The notes below the pieces were generated by a model. The model worked only from the letters and a program-made list of their open reading frames with translations. It was not told where the DNA came from and did not search any database. Made by a program: the position numbers and the translations under genes. Positions 26,533 through 35,289 of a stretch of DNA of 64,000 bases are shown here, piece by piece (within the stretch, counting starts at the first letter, position 1; each line of letters opens with the position of its first letter). The DNA comes from Citrobacter amalonaticus (GTDB lineage Bacteria; Pseudomonadota; Gammaproteobacteria; Enterobacterales; Enterobacteriaceae), in the NCBI RefSeq assembly GCF_001559075.2, contig NZ_CP014015.2:1612001-1676000 (forward strand). Direction: 5' to 3'.

Positions 26533-27033
26533 CTACTGGGAACGTGAGTTGCTACTACTCAATAACTTCAACGAAGAACTTTTTTGCCATTGCGTCACGT
26601 CGCGCAACTGCTCCATTCTTTGTTGATGCTTCTCGTTTAAAACCGCTTGCTGCTCGGGGGTAAGCAGGCGATACATCTGGTTGCGGACTCTGGCCATTTC
26701 GACCTGTCTGCTAACCTGTGCCTGCGCCATCTTTTCTGCCTGAGCGCGTACCGCGGTTTCATCAAAATTTTCTGCGGTAATAAGACGATGCATCGTCTCC
26801 ATTTCGCTAACATTAACAGGCGCCTGTTCATGTCGGGCCTGCTGCATCAGATCTCGCATCTGTTGACGCTGATGTTCGGTTAAACTTATGCCGTCAAACA
26901 TATGGCTTTGTACAGTGCGCGGTGCAGGGGATTCACCCGGGTGCCAGTTATCGCCTGTAACGACTTCAGCTGCATGGCTAACCGTACTGAGTGCCAGCGT
27001 TGAGGCCATGACGGCAGCGGTAACTTTGCGCAT
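26533..27033 (-). CDS. cpxP: Periplasmic Cpx-pathway inhibitor CpxP
   Basis: CpxP binds the sensor domain of CpxA to damp the envelope stress response and delivers misfolded pilins to DegP. The protein is 166 residues with a signal peptide (MRKVTAAVMASTLALSTVSHA). Its two LTxxQ motifs are ISLTEHQRQQMRDLM and LLTPEQQAVLNEKHQ. I chose the ATG at 27033, with GGAG at good spacing and homologous to the E. coli start; an adjacent ATG at 27036 adds one Met. It is divergent from cpxRA, with a CpxR box between them and CpxQ in its 3' UTR. Confidence 0.96.
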   Translation of the reverse strand: MRKVTAAVMASTLALSTVSHAAEVVTGDNWHPGESPAPRTVQSHMFDGISLTEHQRQQMRDLMQQARHEQAPVNVSEMETMHRLITAENFDETAVRAQAEKMAQAQVSRQVEMARVRNQMYRLLTPEQQAVLNEKHQQRMEQLRDVTQWQKSSSLKLLSSSNSRSQ

Positions 27034-27113
27034 CATTTGCTCCCAAAATCTTTTCTGTCGCGATTCAACGAGAGACAGTTTACGATTCGGGCTGCAAACA
27101 TGCGTCAGGGGGT

Positions 27114-27128
27114 GTAAAACAACGTAAA
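27114..27128. promoter_or_regulatory. CpxR box in the cpxP-cpxR intergenic region
   Basis: GTAAA-ACAAC-GTAAA matches the CpxR~P consensus GTAAA-N5-GTAAA exactly. It lies 81 bp from the cpxP start and 55 bp from the cpxR start, placed to activate cpxP and autoregulate cpxRA. Confidence 0.94.
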
Positions 27129-27183
27129 GTCATGGATTAGCGACGCCTGATGACGTAATTTCTGCCTCGGAGGTACTTAAACA

Positions 27184-27882
27184 ATGAATAAAATCCTGTT
27201 AGTTGATGATGACCGAGAGCTGACTTCCCTGTTAAAGGAGCTGCTCGAAATGGAAGGCTTCAATGTGCTGGTTGCCCATGACGGGGAGCAGGCGCTTGAG
27301 CTTCTGGACGACAGCATTGATTTACTTTTGCTTGATGTCATGATGCCGAAGAAAAACGGTATCGATACGCTGAAAGCGCTTCGCCAGACACACCAGACCC
27401 CCGTGATTATGCTGACCGCCCGCGGCAGCGAACTGGATCGCGTACTCGGCCTTGAGCTGGGTGCGGATGACTATTTACCGAAACCGTTTAACGATCGTGA
27501 ACTGGTCGCCCGTATCCGCGCGATCCTGCGTCGTTCGCACTGGAGCGAGCAGCAGCAGAGCAGCGATAACGGCTCGCCGACGCTGGAAGTGGATGCCCTT
27601 AGCCTTAATCCGGGCCGCCAGGAAGCCAGCTTTGATGGCCAGACGCTGGAGTTAACCGGTACCGAATTTACCCTGCTCTATCTGCTGGCGCAGCATCTCG
27701 GCCAGGTGGTATCGCGTGAACATTTGAGCCAGGAAGTGCTGGGTAAACGCCTGACGCCTTTCGACCGTGCCATCGACATGCATATCTCCAACCTGCGGCG
27801 CAAACTGCCGGAGCGGAAAGACGGGCATCCGTGGTTTAAAACCCTGCGTGGTCGCGGCTATCTGATGGTTTCCGCTTCATGA
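27184..27882 (+). CDS. cpxR: Envelope-stress response regulator CpxR
   Basis: CpxR is an OmpR-family regulator that, when phosphorylated by CpxA, activates degP, dsbA, cpxP and other envelope-quality genes. The product is 232 residues. The receiver domain has the acidic pocket (LLVDDDREL), phospho-acceptor Asp51 (LLLLDVMMPKKNG), and conserved Thr/Lys in MLTARG and YLPKPF. The C-terminal winged helix ends in FKTLRGRGYLMV. The ATG at 27184 has GGAGG upstream. Its last four bases overlap cpxA (ATGA). Confidence 0.98.
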   Translation: MNKILLVDDDRELTSLLKELLEMEGFNVLVAHDGEQALELLDDSIDLLLLDVMMPKKNGIDTLKALRQTHQTPVIMLTARGSELDRVLGLELGADDYLPKPFNDRELVARIRAILRRSHWSEQQQSSDNGSPTLEVDALSLNPGRQEASFDGQTLELTGTEFTLLYLLAQHLGQVVSREHLSQEVLGKRLTPFDRAIDMHISNLRRKLPERKDGHPWFKTLRGRGYLMVSAS

Positions 27883-29252
27883 TAGGGAGCTTAACCGCGC
27901 GCATCTTTGCCATCTTCTGGTTGACGCTGGCACTGGTGTTGATGTTGGTACTGATGTTACCCAAGCTCGACTCACGCCAGATGACCGAGCTACTGGACAG
28001 CGAACAGCGCCAGGGGTTAATGATTGAGCAACACGTAGAAGCTGAACTCGCGAACGATCCACCTAATGATTTGATGTGGTGGCGTCGCCTGTTCCGTGCG
28101 ATTGACAAGTGGGCGCCGCCGGGACAGCGGTTATTGCTTGTGACCACCGAAGGACGCGTGATCGGCGCAGAACGTAGCGAAATGCAGATCATTCGTAACT
28201 TTATTGGTCAGGCGGACAACGCCGATCATCCGCAGAAGAAAAAGTACGGTCGCGTTGAAATGGTGGGGCCCTTCTCCGTCAGAGACGGGGAAGATAACTA
28301 CCAGCTTTACCTGATTCGACCGGCCAGCAGTTCCCAATCCGATTTTATCAACCTGCTGTTTGACCGCCCGCTGTTGTTGCTGATTGTCACGATGTTAGTC
28401 AGTTCCCCGCTGCTGTTATGGCTGGCATGGAGCCTGGCGAAACCGGCGCGTAAGTTGAAAAACGCGGCGGATGAGGTGGCTCAGGGTAACCTGCGTCAGC
28501 ATCCTGAACTGGAAGCCGGCCCGCAGGAATTTCTTGCCGCAGGCGCCAGTTTTAACCAGATGGTGACCGCGCTGGAACGGATGATGACCACGCAACAGCG
28601 TCTGTTGTCTGATATCTCACACGAACTGAGAACCCCGCTCACCCGTCTGCAACTGGGGACCGCGCTGTTGCGTCGCCGCAGCGGTGAGAGCAAGGAACTG
28701 GAGCGTATTGAGACTGAAGCACAGCGTCTGGACAGCATGATCAACGATCTGCTGGTCATGTCGCGCAATCAGCAGAAAAACGCTCTGGTCAGCGAAACGA
28801 TGAAGGCCAATCATCTGTGGGGCGAGGTGCTGGATAACGCCGCCTTTGAAGCCGAACAGATGGGCAAATCGCTCACGGTGAATTTCCCGCCGGGACCGTG
28901 GCCGCTGTACGGTAACCCGAACGCGCTGGAAAGTGCGCTGGAAAACATCGTCCGTAACGCCCTGCGCTATTCACACACGAAGATTGAAGTCGGCTTCGCG
29001 GTGGATAAAGACGGGATTACAATCACGGTGGATGATGATGGTCCTGGCGTCAGTCCGGAGGACCGTGAGCAGATTTTCCGCCCGTTCTATCGTACCGATG
29101 AAGCGCGCGATCGCGAATCCGGCGGCACCGGTCTGGGTCTGGCGATTGTAGAAACCGCCATTCAGCAGCATCGCGGCTGGGTGAAAGCCGAAGACAGCCC
29201 GCTGGGCGGTTTACGGCTGGTGATTTGGTTGCCGCTGTATAAGCGTTCGTAA
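27879..29252 (+). CDS. cpxA: Envelope-stress sensor histidine kinase CpxA
   Basis: CpxA senses misfolded envelope proteins and inner-membrane stress, then phosphorylates CpxR. The product is 457 residues, as in E. coli. It has a first membrane helix at about 8-28, a periplasmic PAS-like domain at about 30-163, a second helix at about 164-185, a HAMP linker, the H-box with His248 (SDISHELRTPLTRLQ), and ATP-lid motifs NALRYS, DDDGPGVSPED and GGTGLGLAIV. It is translationally coupled to cpxR through a 4-nt overlap. Confidence 0.98.
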   Translation: MIGSLTARIFAIFWLTLALVLMLVLMLPKLDSRQMTELLDSEQRQGLMIEQHVEAELANDPPNDLMWWRRLFRAIDKWAPPGQRLLLVTTEGRVIGAERSEMQIIRNFIGQADNADHPQKKKYGRVEMVGPFSVRDGEDNYQLYLIRPASSSQSDFINLLFDRPLLLLIVTMLVSSPLLLWLAWSLAKPARKLKNAADEVAQGNLRQHPELEAGPQEFLAAGASFNQMVTALERMMTTQQRLLSDISHELRTPLTRLQLGTALLRRRSGESKELERIETEAQRLDSMINDLLVMSRNQQKNALVSETMKANHLWGEVLDNAAFEAEQMGKSLTVNFPPGPWPLYGNPNALESALENIVRNALRYSHTKIEVGFAVDKDGITITVDDDGPGVSPEDREQIFRPFYRTDEARDRESGGTGLGLAIVETAIQQHRGWVKAEDSPLGGLRLVIWLPLYKRS

Positions 29253-29260
29253 CGGTATTG

Positions 29261-29345
29261 TGCCGGATAGCGGCGTAAACGCCTTATCCGGCCTACAACT
29301 CTCCACGAACGGTAGGCCTGATAAGCGTAACGCCATCAGGCATTT
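29261..29345. repeat. BIME between cpxA and yiiM
   Basis: REP at 29261-29297 (TGCCGGATAGCGGCGTAAAC to GGCCTACA) and an inverted REP at 29311-29344 (GGTAGGCCTGATAAGCGTAA to ATCAGGCATT), followed by T6. They separate two convergent genes and may act as terminator. Confidence 0.88.
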
Positions 29346-29367
29346 TTTCCGTTGCGGATAGCAGCGC

Positions 29368-30042
29368 TTATTTGCCCCACAAACGCCGTGATTGATCTTC
29401 GATTTTGCCGCTTAAACGACGCTTTTGCATCGTTCGCGTCCAGCTCTTCGACAGCCCCGCCGCTGACAGTAAACGATGGTACTGTTCATCATCAAAAGGC
29501 ATATGCCAGGCTATGGCGATCGCCTCCTGCACGCTGACGTCGCTAACGCGGGAGAGCAACTCCAGTGGCGCATCGGCTGACACCATGCCAGGCGCAATCA
29601 CGCTGCACAGCCAACCCGTTTTGCCGCAGTTCTGCATCAGGCTCGCCATATCGCTGATACCAAAGTGGAAATTGAGCTTGAAGCACGGTGAACGCGGCTG
29701 AGTGACCTGAATCAGCGCTTCGCCCCAACGGAAAATATCGCCGATATAAACATTTTGTTCCGTCAGGCCATCGGTAGAGAGGTTCTCGCCAAACGCCGGG
29801 GCCACGAATTGATCCGCTTGCTCCGGGAATTCACGCGCCCAGTACAGGTAATGCTCGCGCGGATAATGGCACAGCGCACGATCGGGCCCGCCGTGGATTT
29901 TCGTTTCTGCCTGTTCATCGCCTTCCAGACCCAGCTCCGTCAGCATCAGTTCGCCATCGACCTGAATTTTGCCAATCGCACTGGGGCGGCTTCCCGCGTA
30001 GTCCTGAATCTTGCCGCTGAACACGTCTACTGGATATCGCAT
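29368..30042 (-). CDS. yiiM: MOSC-domain protein YiiM
   Basis: This 224-residue protein contains a MOSC domain with the GxPDRALxHYP motif (HGGPDRALCHYPREHY) and the conserved cysteine in QPRSPCFKLN, which ligates molybdenum cofactor in this family. E. coli YiiM has been linked to detoxification of N-hydroxylated bases such as 6-N-hydroxylaminopurine, acting with molybdenum cofactor. The ATG at 30042 has GAGGG upstream. It diverges from the adjacent aldolase gene. Confidence 0.92.
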   Translation of the reverse strand: MRYPVDVFSGKIQDYAGSRPSAIGKIQVDGELMLTELGLEGDEQAETKIHGGPDRALCHYPREHYLYWAREFPEQADQFVAPAFGENLSTDGLTEQNVYIGDIFRWGEALIQVTQPRSPCFKLNFHFGISDMASLMQNCGKTGWLCSVIAPGMVSADAPLELLSRVSDVSVQEAIAIAWHMPFDDEQYHRLLSAAGLSKSWTRTMQKRRLSGKIEDQSRRLWGK

Positions 30043-30195
30043 CTGGTCCCTCTCCCCGATAAATTTGCCCTATTTAACCACAATTATTTTACCTCAACCG
30101 CGCAAAATGAGAGCAAGGTTCACACGACGCGCAGATATCCATGCTATCAATGGAAGTGATTTTGAAACGCCATTTCATAATAAGGAGTCAACAAC

Positions 30196-31086
30196 GTGAC
30201 AGGTCAAACGCAGTTTGCTGGCGTCTGGTGCCCCTCCATTACGCCAATGGATCAGGATGGTAATATCGATCTCAACGGTCTGAGCCAACACCTTCAACGC
30301 CTGACTGACGCAAAAATCGACGTAATTTTGCTGATGGGCAGTATCGGGGAGTTCGCTTCCTTCACCCTCGACGAACGCCTGCTGTTGATTCGCGAGGCGC
30401 GCGCCATGAGCTCGCTGAAGATGGTGGCTAACGTCTCCTCCACCTGCATCCACGATGTCTTGCGGATGGCGCAGGAAGCCTATCGTACGGGCTACGATGC
30501 AGTGATGGTTCTGCCGCCCTATTACTACGGTCAAACGCCGAAGCAGCTGCTGAGCTACTTCCGCCAGTTGGGACAAAAGCTTAGTGGTAAATGGTTCGCC
30601 TACAACTTTCCGCCGCGCACCGGCAGCGATTTAACGCCGGATCTGGTCGCCCAGCTTGCCAGCGAGTTCCCGAACTTTGCCGGGATCAAAGATACCGTTG
30701 ACTGTCAGTCGCATACCCGCAGAATGATCGAGGCAACTCAGGCCGTGCGTGACGACTTTGCTGTCCTCTCAGGCTATGACGAGTACTTTATTCCCAATCT
30801 GCTGGCTGGCGGCGCGGGGATTATCTCTGGACTCAACAACGTGATGCCGGAGCTGTTTGTCAGTGCGCGTGAAGCGTTCAAGGCCGGTGACCTGGCGGCC
30901 CTTCGCGACATTCAGCAGAAAATTGGCGTGTACATGTCGATTTATGCCATCGGCGAAGATTTCGTCACCACCATCAAGACGGTGGTATCGCGGAAGTTTG
31001 GCTATTGCACGGGGGTTTCACGCAATGCGGGCGGCGAGTTAAACGAACACGATTGCCGGACGATTGATGAGGTGTTTGGTCGTTAA
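30196..31086 (+). CDS. DHDPS-family aldolase, probable 2-keto-3-deoxygluconate aldolase
   Basis: This 296-residue class I aldolase has a TIM barrel with the Schiff-base lysine in FAGIKDTVD and the tyrosine in WFAYNFPPRTG. The early LLMGSIGEFASFTLDER corresponds to the GTTGE substrate loop of dihydrodipicolinate synthase and N-acetylneuraminate lyase, here with S-I-G-E. It resembles YagE-type KDG aldolases, which split 2-keto-3-deoxygluconate into pyruvate and glyceraldehyde. Placement next to kdgT, the KDG permease, supports this. The start is GTG at 30196 after AAGGAG. E. coli K-12 has no gene here. Confidence 0.85.
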   Translation: MTGQTQFAGVWCPSITPMDQDGNIDLNGLSQHLQRLTDAKIDVILLMGSIGEFASFTLDERLLLIREARAMSSLKMVANVSSTCIHDVLRMAQEAYRTGYDAVMVLPPYYYGQTPKQLLSYFRQLGQKLSGKWFAYNFPPRTGSDLTPDLVAQLASEFPNFAGIKDTVDCQSHTRRMIEATQAVRDDFAVLSGYDEYFIPNLLAGGAGIISGLNNVMPELFVSAREAFKAGDLAALRDIQQKIGVYMSIYAIGEDFVTTIKTVVSRKFGYCTGVSRNAGGELNEHDCRTIDEVFGR

Positions 31087-31089
31087 AAG

Positions 31090-31120
31090 ACAAGGCCTGG
31101 TGAGATTCACCAGGCCTTGT
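31090..31120 (+). terminator. Hairpin terminator of the KDG-aldolase-like gene
   Basis: ACAAGGCCTGGTGA (31090-31103) pairs perfectly with TCACCAGGCCTTGT (31107-31120) over a 3-nt loop, just after the stop codon. The 3' flank is TATGAC, with no U-run, so it may act as an mRNA 3'-end stabiliser as well. Confidence 0.75.
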
Positions 31121-31127
31121 TATGACG

Positions 31128-31165
31128 CAAAAACAAGCCGGATAAGCGTAGTGCTATCCGGCTTT
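31128..31165 (-). terminator. REP-like hairpin and probable terminator of kdgT
   Basis: AAGCCGGATA (31135-31144) and TATCCGGCTT (31156-31165) form a perfect REP-type stem. On the reverse strand it is followed by GTTTTTGCG. It therefore looks like a REP element recruited as the kdgT terminator. Confidence 0.72.
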
Positions 31166-31171
31166 ATTGTA

Positions 31172-32155
31172 TTATTTCACTGCATTCTGGATTTCGACTG
31201 TCGCCACTTTTGCTTTGACCTTCTTCGACCAGATGGAGGTGATAATCGGCACCAGGATTGATGTCACAATCACCGAGGTAGCGACCAGCGAAGTTGCAGC
31301 CGGCGCCATCGGTTTAAACGCGGGCACCATTTCTGCGATCAGTACCGGTGTCGCCACTGCAGCCCCTGCTGAGCTGGAGGCGGCAATCCCTGCTGTACCG
31401 TCACCGCCGCCAATCAGTTTATCGGCAATGATCAGTGGGATACCGGTGACGATAATCACCGCCACACCCAGCAGAATACCCAACAGACCGGTCTGTGCGA
31501 TCACGCTCAGATCGATGGTATTACCCAGCGCAAAGGCGAAGAAGGGGATCAGCGTCTGGACGGCTTTACTGAAGAATTCGCGCAGTTCCGGGTCCAGGTT
31601 ACCCAGCGTGAAGCCCACCAGGAAAGGCAGCACTGCGCCGACGAACACATGCGGTTCAAACGACGCAATCCCGGCCGTACCGAGGATGATCATCGTCATC
31701 AGCGGGCCAGATTCCAGCGACATCAGAACAAATGCCCCGGCCTCTTCTTTGGTGCCGTACTGTTGCATAATGGACGCGTACAGCCCGCCGTTGGTCATGT
31801 CCATTGCCGCAACCAGCGCCAGTGTCGACAGCCCGGCAAAGAATCCTGCCTCCACGCCATGTTCAGGAATAATCCGCGAGGCAATCGCCGCCACCACCCA
31901 CGCCACGGCAATTTTAGTCACCACCAGCGTCCCGGACTTACGCAGGACGGTACCCGTCGCGCTCAGCTTGATGGAGGCCCCCATGCAGAAGAACCACACG
32001 GCCAGAATAGGCACCGTGCCGGTGATCATCCCGTTGGTGAATGAGCCAAAATATTTCCCCGCGTCAGGAGAGAACGTGTGACACAACGCGCCCAGGAACA
32101 GAGGGACGAGCATCATGCCACCAGGGATTTTTTCTATCGTGCGTTTAATCTGCAT
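31172..32155 (-). CDS. kdgT: 2-keto-3-deoxygluconate permease KdgT
   Basis: KdgT is a proton symporter in the inner membrane that imports 2-keto-3-deoxygluconate, a pectin and hexuronate breakdown product. The 327-residue sequence is nearly identical to the E. coli protein, with about 10 hydrophobic segments and the motif GGGDGTAGIAASSSAGAA. I chose the ATG at 32155 (MQIKR), preceded by GAAGGTG; an in-frame ATG 14 codons upstream and another two codons upstream are less likely. It converges on the KDG-aldolase-like gene, so uptake and cleavage are neighbours. Confidence 0.96.
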   Translation of the reverse strand: MQIKRTIEKIPGGMMLVPLFLGALCHTFSPDAGKYFGSFTNGMITGTVPILAVWFFCMGASIKLSATGTVLRKSGTLVVTKIAVAWVVAAIASRIIPEHGVEAGFFAGLSTLALVAAMDMTNGGLYASIMQQYGTKEEAGAFVLMSLESGPLMTMIILGTAGIASFEPHVFVGAVLPFLVGFTLGNLDPELREFFSKAVQTLIPFFAFALGNTIDLSVIAQTGLLGILLGVAVIIVTGIPLIIADKLIGGGDGTAGIAASSSAGAAVATPVLIAEMVPAFKPMAPAATSLVATSVIVTSILVPIITSIWSKKVKAKVATVEIQNAVK

Positions 32156-32286
32156 TTCCATCACCTTCCGATGTAAAGATGTGTCAACGATAGACATTCA
32201 GCACAATAATAAAAGTGATCCCCACCACATAACAAAACAATGTTTCAATTTTTGTGGATCACTGTTTTTGATTCGATTTTGATCAC

Positions 32287-32318
32287 AAAAAAACCCCACC
32301 GGCCACGCCGACGGGGTT
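32287..32318 (-). terminator. Rho-independent terminator of sodA
   Basis: On the reverse strand AACCCC (32318-32313) pairs with GGGGTT (32297-32292), with an inner GC-rich GTCGGC/GCCGGT region, followed by T7. Confidence 0.88.
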
Positions 32319-32348
32319 ATATAAACGCGATGTCTTGTTAAATAAGAC

Positions 32349-32969
32349 TTATTTTTTTGCAGCGAAACGCGCAGCCGCTTCGTCCCAGTTCACCACGTTC
32401 CAGAACTCTTTAATGTAGTCCGGACGACGGTTCTGGAATTTCAGGTAGTAAGCGTGTTCCCAGACGTCCAGGCCCACAATCGGGAAGCCGGACGCGCCAG
32501 AAATCGCTTCGCCCATCAGCGGGGAATCCTGGTTTGCGGTTGAAACGACCGCCAGTTTGTCGCCTTTCAGCACCAGCCAGGCCCAGCCGGAACCGAAACG
32601 AGTTGCGGCCGCTTTTTCAAACTCCGCTTTGAAGTTATCAACAGAGCCGAAATCACGTTCGATAGCCGCTTTCAGATCGCCCTGCAGGGTAGTGCCCTTT
32701 TTCAGACCTTTCCAGAACAGGCTGTGGTTAGCGTGACCGCCTGCGTTGTTACGCAGAACGGTTTTCTTGTCGGCCGGTACCTGATCCAGTTTAGCGATCA
32801 GCTCTTCAGCAGACAGGTTAGCGAATTCAGGCAGACTTTCCAGCGCCGCATTGGCGTTGTTTACATAGGTCTGGTGGTGTTTGGTATGGTGGATTTCCAT
32901 CGTCTGCTTATCGAAGTGCGGTTCCAGCGCATCATAAGCGTACGGCAGGGATGGCAGTGTATAACTCAT
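32349..32969 (-). CDS. sodA: Manganese superoxide dismutase SodA
   Basis: SodA converts superoxide to hydrogen peroxide and oxygen in the cytoplasm. The product is 206 residues, as in E. coli, with Mn ligands His27 (MEIHHTKHHQ), His in GGHANHSLFW, Asp and His in LDVWEHAYYLK. The ATG at 32969 gives MSYTLPSLPYAYD; upstream in-frame ATGs add four residues. In E. coli it responds to SoxRS, Fur, ArcA and FNR; a strong Fur box lies upstream here. Confidence 0.98.
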   Translation of the reverse strand: MSYTLPSLPYAYDALEPHFDKQTMEIHHTKHHQTYVNNANAALESLPEFANLSAEELIAKLDQVPADKKTVLRNNAGGHANHSLFWKGLKKGTTLQGDLKAAIERDFGSVDNFKAEFEKAAATRFGSGWAWLVLKGDKLAVVSTANQDSPLMGEAISGASGFPIVGLDVWEHAYYLKFQNRRPDYIKEFWNVVNWDEAAARFAAKK

Positions 32970-33043
32970 AATCATCTCCATTATTGTCGAGCGGCCGGGT
33001 GTTAACGCCGCGTAAGCAGTTGGTTCATTATAGTTAATTAAAT

Positions 33044-33062
33044 GATATTGAAAATGATTATC
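33044..33062. promoter_or_regulatory. Fur box upstream of sodA
   Basis: GATATTGAAAATGATTATC matches the 19-bp Fur consensus GATAATGATAATCATTATC at 16 positions by hand count. It lies 75-93 bp before the sodA start, consistent with iron repression of sodA. Confidence 0.85.
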
Positions 33063-33111
33063 AATGCCGTACTTTTAATAAGGTTATTACATTAACGTCT
33101 TTTGCTGATTA

Positions 33112-33127
33112 TGTGAGCCATATCACC
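33112..33127. promoter_or_regulatory. CRP site upstream of rhaT
   Basis: TGTGA-GCCATA-TCACC matches the CRP consensus in 9 of 10 core positions. It is 129 bp before the rhaT start. rhaT is known to need CRP and RhaS. Confidence 0.7.
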
Positions 33128-33255
33128 CACTTAACCGGGTCTTTGCCAGAAAGGGAAAATCGCGGCAATCGGCAAAAGGTTATACATCTGCGCAATTTTT
33201 AAACTCATGACGTCGGAAGGGTAGAAACGACGATAAAAACAATGAGGATGATGTG

Positions 33256-34290
33256 ATGAGTAACGCGATTACGATGGGTATTTTTTGGCATTTGATAGGT
33301 GCGGCCAGTGCAGCCTGTTTCTATGCCCCGTTCAAACAAGTGAAACAGTGGTCATGGGAAACCATGTGGTCGGTCGGCGGGATTGTCTCCTGGCTGATCC
33401 TTCCGTGGACCATCAGCGCCATGCTACTGCCCGACTTCTGGGCCTACTACCGTTCGTTCAGCCTCTCCACTCTGCTTCCGGTGTTTCTGTTCGGCGCAAT
33501 GTGGGGCATCGGCAATATTAACTACGGCCTGACCATGCGCTACCTCGGCATGTCGATGGGGATTGGCATTGCCATTGGCATCACGCTGATTGTCGGTACG
33601 CTGATGACTCCTATCATCAACGGCAATTTTGATGTGTTGATTAACACCGAAGGCGGGCGTATGACGCTGCTCGGGGTGCTGGTTGCGCTGATTGGCGTCG
33701 GGATCGTCACCCGCGCGGGTCAGCTCAAAGAGCGCAAAATGGGCATCAAAGCCGAAGATTTCAACCTGAAAAAAGGGCTGCTGCTGGCGGTAATGTGCGG
33801 CATTTTCTCCGCAGGCATGTCGTTTGCGATGAACGCCGCGAAGCCGATGCATGAAGCCGCTGCGGCGCTGGGTGTCGACCCGCTGTATGTCGCCCTGCCA
33901 AGCTACGTGGTGATCATGGGCGGCGGCGCGCTGGTCAACCTGGGCTTCTGTTTTATTCGTCTGGCAAAAGTGAAGAACCTGTCGGTAAAAGCCGACTTCT
34001 CACTGGCAAAATCGCTTATCATCACCAACGTGCTGTTGTCCGCGCTGGGTGGCCTGATGTGGTATTTGCAGTTCTTTTTCTACGCCTGGGGCCACGCGCG
34101 CATTCCGGCGCAATATGACTACATCAGTTGGATGCTGCACATGAGTTTCTACGTGCTGTGCGGCGGTATCGTCGGTCTGGTACTGAAAGAGTGGAACAAC
34201 GCCGGACGTCGTCCTGTCAGCGTCCTGAGTCTGGGATGCGTGGTGATCATCATCGCCGCCAACATTGTCGGTCTGGGTATGGCAAGCTAA
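33256..34290 (+). CDS. rhaT: L-rhamnose:proton symporter RhaT
   Basis: RhaT imports L-rhamnose with a proton across the inner membrane (DMT-type fold, about 10 helices). The 344-residue product is almost identical to the E. coli protein (MSNAITMGIFWHLIGAAS, FGAMWGIGNINYGLTMRYLG). I chose ATG 33256 with AGGATGATG upstream; a GTG one codon earlier is possible. Its stop overlaps the stop of the convergent rhaR gene. Here it coexists with an ABC importer probably for the same sugar. Confidence 0.97.
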   Translation: MSNAITMGIFWHLIGAASAACFYAPFKQVKQWSWETMWSVGGIVSWLILPWTISAMLLPDFWAYYRSFSLSTLLPVFLFGAMWGIGNINYGLTMRYLGMSMGIGIAIGITLIVGTLMTPIINGNFDVLINTEGGRMTLLGVLVALIGVGIVTRAGQLKERKMGIKAEDFNLKKGLLLAVMCGIFSAGMSFAMNAAKPMHEAAAALGVDPLYVALPSYVVIMGGGALVNLGFCFIRLAKVKNLSVKADFSLAKSLIITNVLLSALGGLMWYLQFFFYAWGHARIPAQYDYISWMLHMSFYVLCGGIVGLVLKEWNNAGRRPVSVLSLGCVVIIIAANIVGLGMAS

Positions 34291-35135
34291 TCCGTTGAAT
34301 TACTGAGATGACGCCACTGACTGGGCGTCATCCCGGTTTCCCGCGTAAACACCACAGAAAAGTAATTACTGTCTTCAAACCCACACTTCATCGAAATCTC
34401 ACCGATCATCAGACGGCTGTGCTGAAGCAAATATTGCGCATGACAGACACGGACCTGGCGCTGATACTGGTTAATTGTCATTCCGGTCTGGCTACGAAAC
34501 TGCTGGCGCAGCACGCGTTCACTGCACGCTTCCCGATCGCAGAAGGCATCCAGCGCAAAAGGACGTTCCAGACTGGCGGCCAGCGCGGTAATCAGTTTAT
34601 CCAGCAGCGTTTCGCTGGAGGTCGCCGGCAGCGTGTCGGTCGCATAGCGATGACGCTTCAACGTCATCACCAGTTGGCCAAAGAGCAGCTCCGCCATGTC
34701 GTTGGCGATCGGATCATGCTGGTTACTTTCATGCTCAAGCTGGCTTATCACCTGGCGCGCCTGCGTCATACCGACACTACCCAGTCGCCAGTGCGGTTGC
34801 CGCGGCGTACCGTTAAAACCCGGGATCGCGTTCTCCCAGCCCAGATTCAGCTTTAGCCGCTCCGGGCAGTAGATAATGTTCTGTAACACGAGGTCGTTAA
34901 CGGAGGTGTAGGAGTGCTTGTCTTCAGCGCGAATATAGAACAGATCGCCACGGGTAATGCGATAGGGACGGTCGTTGAGCACATGCAGACCATTGCCGCG
35001 CCAGACGATCACCAGCTCACAAAAATCATGCGTATGTTCGGCAAACACGTCCTGCGGATAGCGATCGGCGACAGCGACGGCCTGTCCGGCATTCGCAAAG
35101 AAGTCGTCTTTTAGAAGAATCAGTTGATTCACCAC
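34287..35135 (-). CDS. rhaR: AraC-family activator RhaR
   Basis: RhaR is the L-rhamnose-dependent activator of the rhaSR operon. It is 282 residues: an N-terminal cupin sensor domain (AEHTHDFCELVIVWRGNG, YRITRGDLFYI) and a C-terminal AraC double helix-turn-helix (FCDREACSERVLRQQF; IGEISMKCGFEDSNYFSVVFTRETGMTPSQWR). The start is one of two tandem GTG codons at 35135 and 35132, with AAGGA upstream. It is separated from rhaS by a BIME, and its 3' end overlaps that of rhaT by 4 bp. Confidence 0.96.
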   Translation of the reverse strand: MVNQLILLKDDFFANAGQAVAVADRYPQDVFAEHTHDFCELVIVWRGNGLHVLNDRPYRITRGDLFYIRAEDKHSYTSVNDLVLQNIIYCPERLKLNLGWENAIPGFNGTPRQPHWRLGSVGMTQARQVISQLEHESNQHDPIANDMAELLFGQLVMTLKRHRYATDTLPATSSETLLDKLITALAASLERPFALDAFCDREACSERVLRQQFRSQTGMTINQYQRQVRVCHAQYLLQHSRLMIGEISMKCGFEDSNYFSVVFTRETGMTPSQWRHLSNSTD

Positions 35136-35147
35136 CTGAATATTCCT

Positions 35148-35234
35148 TGCCGGATAACGGCTTCGCCTTACCCGGCCCGCAAATTACGTCAACACCCAGG
35201 CCGGATAAGACGCCACCGCGTCGCCATCCGGCAT
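35148..35234. repeat. BIME between rhaS and rhaR
   Basis: REP at 35148-35183 (TGCCGGATAACGGCTTCGCC to CCCGGCCCGCAAA) and a second at 35199-35234 (AGGCCGGATAAGACGCCACC to CATCCGGCAT). They lie within the rhaSR transcription unit and could lower rhaR expression relative to rhaS. Confidence 0.86.
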
Positions 35235-35289
35235 CACAGATTGATGATTATTAACATTCTGGCGGCGAAAAACGTTGATAGCATTCGCG

